A stretch of DNA of 64,000 nt from assembly GCA_019915135.1 (NCBI GenBank), contig JAHLMK010000022.1, positions 682,001 to 746,000 of the forward strand, written 5' to 3'. The position numbers and the translations under genes were made by a program. Of this stretch, positions 46,338 to 56,499 are shown one piece after another (within the stretch, counting starts at the first letter, position 1; the number at the start of each line of letters is the position of its first letter). This stretch comes from Strobilurus pachycystidiatus. Taxonomy: Eukaryota > Basidiomycota > Agaricomycetes > Agaricales > Physalacriaceae. The notes beneath the pieces were generated by a model. The model saw only the letters and a list, made by a program, of their open reading frames with translations, was not told the DNA's origin and ran no database searches.

Positions 46338-46486
46338 ACAAATTCCCAATCGAAGTCTTAGTAGAGGGCATAGAGCCACTAGATCCATACTACACTTCTG
46401 TATAATGTTTTGGGCGTCCGCAAACGTCGTAGATTCGTGCTACGTGTACATCCAGCCGCAAGTGATCTCTCGAAGAGACCCGGGTC

Positions 46487-49400
46487 TCAGGTGGCGGCTT
46501 TTCCGCATTTGCACATCCGCAAGAAAAACTGGTGATCCTTCTCTAATGCCTCCAAAGCAGCTACTGACGCACCTCTGGACGCGACTGAGATGTTCTTATC
46601 CTCGCCAACACCCATTGCTTTGCCATGAATCAACACTATGCTCATTCAGAAGAACGCCACGCAATCAGAGAGAAACACGGACCTGTACAACGCGACAGTC
46701 TTGGGCTATCCTTCTTGATCACTTCCAGAGCGCGACAACCCATGCTATGGACACGCTCATGTAGCACTTTCGTAGGATGATGTGCGAGCGACTGGAGAGA
46801 GATATGCTTGTCGTAGAATGGTTTTAACAGGTGGGCGTATATGAGATCTGGACCATTCACGGTGTTGAAGTTTTCGGTCACGTATGCTGCCGCTATGACC
46901 GATTCGACTATGTCGGCGAGAGGCTTGGGTCGTCAGTAAGGTGCTCACCAGGATGGGGAAGCCATACCTTAGGTGGATCCACGTCGAACCAATATTGGCC
47001 AGGCAGACGTCCCTCCAACGTAGCAGCAGCGTATTCCTCATTTTGTTTTTGCCGTATCAATTTCTCGTACTTGTTGAAAAAGATGGAGAGCTCCGCTGAT
47101 TGGAAACTTATGTGTCGATGTAGACCGGAGTGCACGCATAAAGCAGCCAGCGTGTTGTTGGAGACCATAGCGGCCTGGATTTCATCGAAGTCAAACACTT
47201 GAATGGGCGGCGAAAAACCAAATACCTTCAATACTGACAATGCACCAGGTCCAAGCTCCTCGTCGTCCCTGAAGATATTCCGAACAACCACTGTCGCACG
47301 GTGAGGGCCCAAATAGAGGGTTACTGTAAATTGGACGCACAGAAATCCAGAAGGGCATCTCCGAGGAACTCAAGGCGCTCATACGACGTTCCTTTATGGG
47401 ATACATGAGTCTGACCCTGTGTTCAGATCCTGATAGGAATAGATGAGCAAAAGGCATACCAGAGCTTGTGCTAGAAGATGAGGCTTCTTGAATTTATATC
47501 CTACAATAGTTTCGATTGACTGTAGCGCGCCTGGCTTCAGCGAGGCGGTCACTTGGGAAGAGGGCATCACAGCTCGACGAGCGAAATCTGACCACCGTGA
47601 AACGTCGTCCATGGGTACACCCAAGGCTTTCGTAATCTGGAGGCCGAGATCTCTGCCGCCTGTCAGATATGCGGCGCCCATTATAGCCTCAGTCACATCG
47701 GCGACATTCTGAAACCACTGAGCTTGCATATCTCCTTGGTGGCGGGATGAATCACCTTGTCTCCGAGCCATTGAGTAGGGGCGGCCACCCAGATGTTCTG
47801 GGCCTTTTTCTTGCCCTTTTTTCTTCGTTTCTTCCCACCGGCTTTCCCATCTCCGGGTTGTGTGGCGCTATTCTCTCCTCCCACTGGTTCAAGCGCTGTG
47901 TCTTGCGCAGCGCAGCTGTGTTGGTCGTCTTTCTCGTTGTCTTGATCCTCGGGATGGAAGTTGGGAGGACACCAGATCTTCAACAACGGGGCCTTCGAAT
48001 GAATGTATTGGGGTAGCCCAATATGAACAGCCCGCGACAGCAAGGAGGCATTGCTGATGAGATCTATACGCAGTCCATGAAGCGCTCCCTCATGTCCCGG
48101 ATGGGTTACGAACACATATGTCGATGATATGTATTTTAGAAAGGCATCCCCTGGCAACAAGGAATTTTCAGACTTGGTTGAATGTGACCATGGAATGGAC
48201 GGACCTAGCAGCTCCAAACGTTCGTAATCGTATTCGTAGCCGACGGAGAGTGCGGTAGTTGCCGTCAATAACATCTCTTCTGATATCGAATGTGCAAATA
48301 TTTTTGCATTCAATTCCTTGACGAGAAGGAATTCATCAATCCGACGTATGATGGAAGGGAGCAGGAAACTCGTCCGAAAGACACTGAAAGACATCTAGAT
48401 CAGACAGGGACTGAGACGCCATACAACGGCACTTACCTGGCAGGTATAGTACACTTTGAGGTAACTTCAGGAATCAGGTCTGTTTTGGACAGTCAGAGAT
48501 CTGGGAAAAAGTTCGAGTTTTAATGACTTGCACTTTGAATTCTTGGTCTCCGGTGGCGGAACAAAGCCCGGGTTCAGGTGGTCGAAGCCATTCGTATCTT
48601 GATTAACCTGTATGATGCACTGGTTCTCATCCTTTAGGCCGTCAAAGCTCGTACTATGTGCCCGAAGGTAGTCGAGAAGGCTCTCGTTAACAGCTTCCCC
48701 TGACTACGGAAACTGAGTGATTGATGCAAAATGCAGCGATATCGGGGGTACTTACCACCTGGCGTCCTTGGGGACTGCTTAATGGCGTCAGATCGGGCCT
48801 CAGATGAACATTGTCGTAACGGCGCGTGAATTCGCCGATCCTATCCTGTACCACGGCATCTGCGATATCTTCTGCTACAACATCTGCTGCCCCGTACTTC
48901 AAAGGAACAGCCCAGTGAGCCGCTGCGAGGATGATAGAATCCCAGTGTATGACATTCGTTATGTCCGGAAGACGTATGCGATTGGTGGGATCTGTTACTG
49001 GGGCCGTCCACCTCGGAACAAGAGGAGCGAGGAGGTAAGCCATCTGTTCGATAGGACAAGTGTCGCGCTTATTCGTGGTCAGACGATACAGGCGAATGGT
49101 GTATTTGGCGAGAAGATTTAACTGATGGTCGTCCAACTGCAGAGGAGCAGCACGACATAAACGTATGTCATCGGGTATACCTCCGAAATAGAGTCGTATA
49201 GATGGGAAATCCACTAGAGCATCGCGCGTGAAGAGGATCAATGGAGCATAAGTCCTACCATCTGCTTTCACAGACTCTGCGCATATCGCCGTGGGATATA
49301 GCGTGCTCGTCGTGCGGTACTGGAAATTCCGCCAGAAAGTAGGTCTCTTCATCTCGTATTCACGTGTCCCAATATTCTTCTCTGAAAGTGGGGGCATGAC

Positions 49401-51041
49401 AGGGGATTTACCGTCCAATGCCGTAGCAAACACCACTAGCCGGGGATCCAGAAGACCCGCTTCTATCACTTGTGAGCACAGTTCAAAACACGCCTCACGT
49501 CTTGCCAAACTCTCGGACATCGAGGCCACGCCCTCGAAACTGCCTGCAAGAAGACCTGGTAGAATGATCCTGCATACATAATCAACTCCCGAGGCAGTCT
49601 TTGCAGTCCTGTAGTCGATGCGCAGATTGTCCGTAGTCAAACTCTTAGACTCCTCTCGGAGTTGAACTCCAATCCGATATGCCAGCAGCGTGGCGTCGGA
49701 AAGATATATGCGACCGCCTGTGATAGGGTCTGTCAATTGACGACCTTCTGATTCGATGCATGAGGGTGCAAAGAATGGCTTGAGTTGAGCCGAAGTGGAT
49801 GGAGGAAGCAGGGTAGGTGTGACCTGTAGTCCCCACACCTTCATGCTCTCACTCGTCCTGGAAAGAAGTTCTAATGTGTGGCGATGAACGGGGTTTTCTC
49901 TCTCGGCCATAAGGACCACATGGCTTTCTTCTCCTTGTGTTCGAGAGTATGTATAGGCGTGCGAGAGATATCCGTTGGGTAACGAGAACCTGTGGTAGAA
50001 GAAGTCAGATCACGGAAGAAGCCCTGTCAACAGACATCCTCACCGAACAACCAGTGAGGCTCTGGGAATGTCCAAGTCCTCCGTTACAGACGAAGCAATC
50101 AGCAAGTTGTATGTGTCCGAAGCAAAGGCCGCGAATATTTCGGCCTAGCAATAGTTCAAATAATTTCTCCACGAACAAAGGCAGATCAACCCTACTTGGA
50201 CCTCCGACATTTCGTCGCCTGTCAGAACATGACAACGAAATGCCTCCAAGCCCCCCGTAGCCCTAATCAAGTCCAGCATAGCATATGCGACGTACTTGTC
50301 CGACACTGTGAAGCCGATTAGAGCATGTCGACATCGTGACATTATGTCTAACCGAATACAATCGCTCGGAAACCTCTTCTTAAGGGCTCACATGCCTTGA
50401 GCACCTGCACCAGTCGCAGAAATTTAGGAGAGACATTGAAACCGACGGTGAAAATATCCAGATTTGGCATCGAGAAGGTCCAAGCCTTGATAGCATTGCG
50501 TCCTTTGATTCTCAGCCAGACGGCTGAATCTCTCACAGTGTCCGTCTCGGCGTAGAGGGGTAGATCGTTCTCGATGTCCGCCAGAGCACGCTTCCATGAT
50601 AGATCAGAAGCACACAGACCCAGTTCTTCGTCAATCCGCCGAGATAAGACAGCGAAAGAGTCGAAGAAGTGATGCTGTTTGGTGACGTTCCGGATGGTAA
50701 TTGTGAGTGACTGCGAGTGATCCCTGAGAGACGTGTCGTAGATAATTATCGATTCTTTCGAATATCCGCCAACTTCGAGAAGTGAGAAGTTGAATGGCAC
50801 GCGTAGAGACAAAATTACCGAGTTCACCTCCAGCGTGTGTAGTCTTGCGCCGTTTACTCGGGATTTGAGGCTCTTGCGGTGAATCATGGGGTATATCAGA
50901 AGCCAGGCGACTATCTGAGGGTGCAGATGACGTCGGGTCTGCCAGAGCAGACGCGCCACCTTCTGCAGTACCCATGGTATCGACCTGGGCTCTAGAGTTC
51001 CCGCCCTCCTGTTTCCATTTTCCTTTCCAGATCTTGAGCAT
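46487..51041 (-). CDS. Dicer-like RNase III protein, apparently lacking the N-terminal ATPase module
   Basis: Makes small RNAs from double-stranded RNA. Reading from 51041: a linker (PQEPQIPSKRRKTTHAG), then ELGLCASDLSWKRALADIEN as in the inter-helicase insert of Dicers. The helicase C part is VSPKFLRLVQVLKACE, AIVFVSDKYVAYAMLDLIRA and LLIASSVTEDLDIPRASLVV. The dimerisation/PAZ region follows (49919-48687). RNase IIIa has YERLELLGDAFLKYISST, and RNase IIIb has YERLEFLGDALLDFCASNL; both keep the catalytic Glu and Asp. A C-terminal dsRNA-binding segment ends ASRGASVAALEALEK...KCGKAAT at 46487. I found no P-loop (GSGKT) or DECH on this strand up to 52.5 kb. The start used is the first ATG of the open linker frame and is uncertain. 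Confidence 0.85.
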
Positions 51042-52500
51042 TGTAGGCGGTGGTGTCGAGCCAGAGGCGATCAGAATTGAACGACGTCAAAGTTTGCGGC
51101 CAAGGAGCGCTCAGTCACATCACATGATCCATGCTTTGAAAGGGTGACACCATGGAGAGAGGCGTGGTCGACGGGGGGGAGCGGCAGAGAGAACGGAGCA
51201 AACAGCGAGGGCGTCTGAGAAAGGCTGGTGTTGAAAACAATATGCGATCGGCTCCTCCAAGACAAACTCCAGTGGAAGGTCTGCACCTCCGATCAGACAT
51301 TTGGATTCATAGTCCAAGATCTCTTTCTCCACAACACGCTCATCCTCAGCACTGTCAAGGCCCTCGATCCTTCAAATGTCTCAAAAGGAAACCACCTCCC
51401 GCCCACCATGAGACTCGCTGGTGGAATTTACTGGTTCATGAAGGAAGTCAAGTCATGTATTCTTTCTTGTGAGCAGTTTAATCCACGCACCTTACTTAAC
51501 ATCGTGATTTGTATGACAGGTTCAATTGGCCGCCACTTGTATATGTCCAAACTCTTACTGACTCCTACACTAACGACATCGGTCAACGGTCAGTAGTTCG
51601 AAACGCGGCGACACGCGGCGACTTGAGTTTCCCCATATCGATGATGAGAGATGGAGTGATCATCATGAAGAAGTTCAGCCCTAGCACAGCAATGTATGCT
51701 GATCATGGAGGCATTCGTGCCGGGCACCGGGCTTGCGAGCGCTTCGCAGTGCCCAGTACTTAATCGCCGAAGGGAGAAGACTTTTGATGAAGAGGTGATG
51801 GCAGCAATGAAGGGTTTTTGGGTCTGTACCGAACTCCGTGCTTGATTTCCGTACAAACCAAATACACTGTGAGAGATGGGAGCCTGATGTGGCGCGCAGT
51901 TTTGTAGGCCCCACATGGGTAGAGTAGTATAGAATGCGTGTGACTGCTAAGGTAGGAAGCAACGAAATGAAAACGTACGTGTAGGAGATACGCGCCGGGT
52001 GCCCTGTTCGGATTGGATCCGAGACCCATTGCTACTTTGTAACTGACTTTGTTGTTGACATCCGAGCTATGCTTCTTCATGTCGGCATTTGTGACGCATC
52101 CTCCCGATTCCTCCGTGCTCCGTAAGTCCATAAGTAAACAATAGAAAGAGACGGAACTCTGTTCTTTACGACGAGGTTGATCACTCGGACCTGGAGATCA
52201 CCCGTAAAGATTTCGTTGGAATTGTGGCGTTAGACCTGGGCGCCTTTGCCACTGACCGCTAGTAGTAGGCCTGTCAATGTGAAGGTCTGCTATGAATAGC
52301 CTGCCAATGAATTGTGTAGTAGTCCTGAGACACAGGCTGTTTGAGGTCCTTGCATCAGTCACTGGCAGGCATACTTAATTATCTTTAGGAGGCCGCCGCC
52401 GTCGCTGTCGTCGACCGCAACGGCGGGCCGAGTATCGAGTGCATGGTGGTTCGGGTAACATAAGGATGGCGTCATCCACCGCCCACTAACCACCACCGTC
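51042..52500. other. 1.5-kb stretch upstream of Dicer with no confident gene
   Basis: I searched both strands for the missing Dicer ATPase motifs and for exons of known families and found none. It contains the uncertain plus-strand frame 51228-51596. Near 52390-52430 there is a CG-rich run (ggccgccgccgtcgctgtcgtcg) ahead of the next gene. Confidence 0.45.
51228..51596 (+). CDS. hypothetical small protein (weak)
   Basis: An open frame of 122 aa, MLKTICDRLLQDKLQWKVCT to LLTPTLTTSVNGQ. The middle reads smoothly as protein (IVQDLFLHNTLILSTVKALD, PPTMRLAGGIYWFMKEVKS). A possible intron from gtattc (after the KEVKS codons) to tgacag would join other frames. It lies just upstream of and antisense to the Dicer 5' end. 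I recognise no family. It could be a real small gene, a remnant, or a chance frame. Confidence 0.25.
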   Translation: MLKTICDRLLQDKLQWKVCTSDQTFGFIVQDLFLHNTLILSTVKALDPSNVSKGNHLPPTMRLAGGIYWFMKEVKSCILSCEQFNPRTLLNIVICMTGSIGRHLYMSKLLLTPTLTTSVNGQ

Positions 52501-53678
52501 ATGATCCTCCGCCAGCTACCGCGCCTTTGCCGCTCCTTATCGACTGAAGCACACCACGCGCCCTCGTCAGCGTCACTGATACCGACTCTTCATCGCGAGC
52601 CGTCATATCCCGATTCTCCATTCACCGGCACCCGATCAATATCCCTTGCTCATCCCAAGGACCCGTCGCCACCATCAGGTCACTCGCTCTCAGAGCCATC
52701 CGCTCGCGCGCCCCCGCCCCCGCCACCAAGCGTAGATACCGACGCATCGCAGATTGCGACGTCGTCCAGTGTGCCGACTTTGCCTCCGCCTTACAAGCCG
52801 CCAACCTATTCTCATCCACCCTTTCATACCCATGCGTTCTTCACTGCCCTGGAGAAGACCTTTCCGACACCGACGGCACGCAGTCTCATGCGCGCCACAC
52901 GCGCCCTTCTCGTCGATCGCATTGGCCGAGTCAGGCGGGAAGGGCTGACGACGAAGGATCTCGACAACGTACGTCGTCAACTTGCCAATTGCTACATTCG
53001 CTCACGACGCAGCAGCAAGCGTATCTCTTTCGAGCAGCACTCTCTGAGCTACGTCAAGAAGTCTTGACAAAGACCAAGAACGATACCGCATCCATCACAG
53101 CCTCCACAGCGGCGCTCCGCAGAGAAGTGGACAAACTTGACGTCAAGATGAAAGAGGACATTGCCACCCTCAAACACGAGTAAGCCTCTGCCTGTTGTGC
53201 TCAATGACGGCGACTAGACTGTTCCCAGGATCCAGATGGAGGTTGACAGCAGAAAGAACGAAGTCAGGGAGGAGTTCAAGCAACACGACATCCAGCTGGA
53301 AGTTTGTTGTCTCGCCTTGCTTTCAACTTCATCTCGTTCTAACTTCATGCCAAGGACATGCTTAGCAAAGCCCTCGTCGAAGTCAGCGAACTCCGTACAA
53401 GAGTAGAAGAGGTTAGATGGCATAATATGCAACGCGCTGTCGGTACGAATCTCTTTCACCTGTCATAACACTATTCCCTCACATCCTTATTCCATCCAGT
53501 CACACTCTTCTCTTTCGTGGCTCTCACCATCGTGGCAATGGAACTTCGGCCAAGACCTCCCCCAGTCCTACCTGCTCCGGTAGCAAGATCGCCGCCACAG
53601 TCTCAGATACCGACATTAGCTTCTACATCCCCAGTGGACCAACAGGATGCTCTAGAGAACAACGATTGGGTCACATAG
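52501..53678 (+). CDS. CCDC90/DUF1640 mitochondrial coiled-coil protein (MCUR1/FMP32-like)
   Basis: An inner-membrane coiled-coil protein; relatives are MCUR1 and yeast Fmp32, linked to calcium uniporter or cytochrome oxidase assembly. Five exons (52501-52968, 53016-53179, 53229-53301, 53355-53442 and 53500-53678) give 323 aa. The start [17 protein letters not shown] is a mitochondrial presequence. A Pro/Ser-rich stretch leads to [20 protein letters not shown] and [20 protein letters not shown], the DUF1640 opening, then [21 protein letters not shown] long coiled coil follows ([40 protein letters not shown]) and one C-terminal membrane span ([15 protein letters not shown]). The tail after the span is longer and Pro-rich compared with yeast. 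Confidence 0.9.
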
Positions 53679-54087
53679 TACAGGGACCTTCATTGGCCCT
53701 TATATATAACCTCCACTTAATATACGCATCAGCTCATGACTTGTACAGAGGTATAATGCGCAGACGACGCGTCTTGCAATATCATCACGTCTACTCTGGT
53801 TTGACCCTGTCTTTCGTGGATTGAGGGTACGCTAGAGAACTCGGCAAAGTAACAGTGAGTGGTTCGAGTCTAAGATTACAGGAAGGGCTCATCCGGCTGC
53901 CCGCGACTTCAAGGCGACATCTTGTCTGGATTGGCGTTTGGGCGCGTCCTTGTACCCAAGCAAGATGAGTTGGGCTGTGCCATGTGCCTTACATAACGCG
54001 CGTCTCACTGCACGACCTTGAGCTTCAGATTAAGCGAATCAATGTGGCTGACAGGATGTTTCCTTGGCGTATACGTATACAAAATCA
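53679..54087. other. intergenic stretch, nothing supported
   Basis: 3' flank of the CCDC90 gene. A T-loop-like ggttcgagtct occurs near 53855 but no tRNA cloverleaf forms around it. Confidence 0.5.
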
Positions 54088-54395
54088 TCAAGATTTCTTT
54101 CCGAAGGGATTTGCATCACTTTCGTAGGCGAAATGTGAAGAATACTTGCCGGCCAGTTTGACCTCTTCCAAATATGCATCCAACTCTTTCTTGACACCAG
54201 CCAAGGCATCGACACCCAGAGGCACGCGAGTAGGCGCGTGAAAATCGTTCGCGATTTCGTACATGGCCTCCACCGCCTTCTGGGCAGTTTCTAGAGGAGG
54301 CCTCTTCTCAGGATTGCTTTAGGAAGTGTCGCAGGACAATGGGGGCGCTCTTGTAAGCAGGCACACCGCCGAAGTCGGTGTTTCCGTCTGTCGGG
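54088..54395 (-). pseudogene. 3' fragment of a short-chain dehydrogenase/reductase with a frameshift
   Basis: The minus strand reads GNTDFGGVPAYKSAPIVLRH and FLKQ in one frame, then, one base out, NPEKRPPLETAQKAVEAMYE and FHAPTRVPLGVDALAGVKKE, ending GKKS at 54088. The second block (PxRxPLGxDA) is the usual C-terminus of classical fungal SDRs. The Rossmann fold (TGxxxGIG) and YxxxK part are absent upstream; a possible acceptor (cgacag) lies at the 5' edge near 54396. So only one or two final exons remain, and the shift near 54315 breaks them. It could be a truncated duplicate left by transposition or recombination. Confidence 0.6.
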
Positions 54396-54960
54396 TATAC
54401 TGTTGAACACGTGTGAGAACATCGGACCTGTGCGTCCGTCGGAAACAAGGAATTAAAGGCATTTGGATATTTTACTCAACATCTGCACTAAATTCCACTG
54501 TGATTTGCTCGTATTTCCTGCAATGTAAATGCTTTGAACCACAATCGAGTAGATGTGAATGTAAATCTATCGAAAGACCACAGATTTTCACAAGGATTTT
54601 CGGCTACAATACACCAACAATGGTCTTTCCATGGAAACAATACATAATATCACATGTGTTCATTAGTTGAGTACAGGTGATATTTATATTTTTCTGCGAC
54701 ACAACTGATGTTATGACATGTATACCACAGATGAAAAACCAGCTCCTACATCGCGGCCGCTGGTACGACGCTCACCGGTCAGCGGTCAGCGGTCAGCGCC
54801 TTTCAGCGCCCGCCCAGCTCCCGTCAGTCCGCTCAACTCTTCCTCTGCCGGCCCCGAATTGTCACGAAGAGACTCTCTCGTGCTCCTTGACTCTGTACCA
54901 CCATGGACCGCCTGCGGCGCGGTGCCGCCGTGTATATGACCTGCAGGGCCCTCTCCCTCG
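54396..54960. other. intergenic, AT-rich then GC-rich
   Basis: 54420-54720 is AT-rich without coding signal. Near 54775-54800 a 7-nt unit (ggtcagc) is repeated about three times in tandem. No gene or RNA is supported. Confidence 0.45.
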
Positions 54961-55890
54961 TTACGCGTCGAGCACATTCCCTTCCATACGATAGGCAGAT
55001 GCCGTAGACTCCATTCCCAAAAACCCACAAAGCAGAATATTACAAGAGGTCGGGTATATGTTACACTGTGTTCTAACTAAAAATCCAAATCGGCTGCCGA
55101 AACCTGTGTTTACGTCAGCACGCCACATACAATGAACCAAACTGGCCATATCTACCTCCTCAAGGTCATCGAAATCGATGTTCAACCACACGCGAGGCGG
55201 TCGACGTTCCTCTGGGGTAAATTCGTGGTCCGCAATGAGGAAGGGAACTGAATAATTGGCATCTTCATATTTGATATCGTTGAGATTGTAGAGATGGAGG
55301 GTGCCACAGCACCAGTGGTTGGCGTCGTAGATACGCAGCGTGTAGTGGTGCAGGTCGTGCGGGTCGACCGTGTGGAAGCCCACCTCCCTGTGAGAGACAT
55401 TAGTCGACACCTACCGCCAACGCGCCGACGTACATCATTACGATGAAGGCCGCGTTGACATAGCCCCCAATCCTACTGCGGCAGGCCCGAAAGATGGCGT
55501 GGATGCGCGAGTGCCCGCTAGCGAACGGACGATGCAGCTGGGCGCGATTAAGCGCGTGCTCGTAGGAGTCGGGCATGCCGATACGGATGAAAAACCTGAC
55601 GCGTCGGTGGGCGGCAGGCGCGGTTGGCGGGGCGTGCAAGGCGAAAGGAGGGACGGCAATCGTCGCAGGTACGATGGCGGATGCAGTGGCGAGTTGGACG
55701 CCGACCGGTACAATGGCCAAGGCAGCGTTGGCGGCTGGGATGATCGGCACGCCGATGTTGGGCGCTGCGGCGGCGACAGGGGCGGTTGATGCGGCGGTAA
55801 CGGCACCTTTAGCAGGCAGAGTGATGCATGAGGTGTGGCATTTGACACCTAATTTGGATGCATTAAACGTGCCAAATGGCAGGGGGTAAA
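54961..55890 (-). CDS. hypothetical protein, lineage-specific
   Basis: I do not recognise the family. A frame open from about 55890 reads KCHTSCITLPAKGAVTAAST, an Ala/Pro/Val-rich hydrophobic part (AALAIVPVGVQLATASAIVP), then RVRFFIRIGMPDSYEHALNR and RIHAIFRACRSRIGGYVNAA. A 46-nt intron (donor gtacgt at 55433, acceptor ctcacag at 55388) joins FIVM to MEVGFHTVDPHDLHHYTLRI. The second exon continues YDANHWCCGTLHLYNLNDIK and RPPRVWLNIDFDDLEEVDMA and stops at 54961. No in-frame ATG is evident near the 5' edge, so the start is unknown or in an unseen exon. Splice quality and smooth sequence favour a real gene. Confidence 0.5.
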
Positions 55891-56499
55891 ATGGCAGAGG
55901 ATTTAGTAGTAGGGGCGGGGAGGGCGGACGGGCTGCTCACTGTATGGCGGGAGCTGCTCACTATATGGCGCGGCGGGTAGATAGAGCAGGGAGGGATGGC
56001 GGGAGAGGCTGCCTAATCGGGAAAGCATGGGTAGGGGAGGCGTTAGTTCTGGGTTGGGGTTAGGGGGGAGGGCTGGGAAATTATCTGGGTGGGGGGGATG
56101 AGCAGCTGGGTAGGTAGTGCAGATGAGGATAGAAACTGGGATGGGGTGGGGGATGGGGCTGGTATAGTGTGGCGCACCATAAATGGGGCGGAGATGCTGG
56201 GGATGAGAACTGGGATTGGGGTGGGGTAAAAGGACGCCATATATGGGGCTGCCAGAGCGTTCTGTGGCGCTTGCAAATGGGTAAAAGCAGGGAATATGGG
56301 ACGGGATTATCTGGGGATATTGATGGGGTGATCGGGGATGATGGGGATGTGATCGGGGGGTCCTCTTGAGGAGAATTGGGTCTCGATCACTGCGTATTAG
56401 GGTGGGATGACCAGGGGGGGGTCCCTCGCTCTAGTGTGGCGCAATTTTTTAAAAGCTTACATTAGCCATGCACGACAAATATATACACAACAAAAAAAA
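55891..56499. other. G-rich low-complexity intergenic DNA
   Basis: The plus strand is full of ggggatgg, ggtgggg and tggggtt runs between about 55905 and 56440, with very few C residues, giving strong strand asymmetry. Long G-runs (ggggggg at 56090 and 56416) could form G-quadruplexes. No gene is supported; it forms the shared flank of two minus-strand lineage-specific genes. Confidence 0.55.

Noticed and set aside
53840..53885. tRNA-like B box (ggttcgagtct)
   Set aside because: No matching acceptor stem, D arm or anticodon arm can be drawn around it.
56045..56075. Telomere-like gggttggggttaggg
   Set aside because: A single imperfect occurrence inside generally G-rich DNA; no TTAGGG array.
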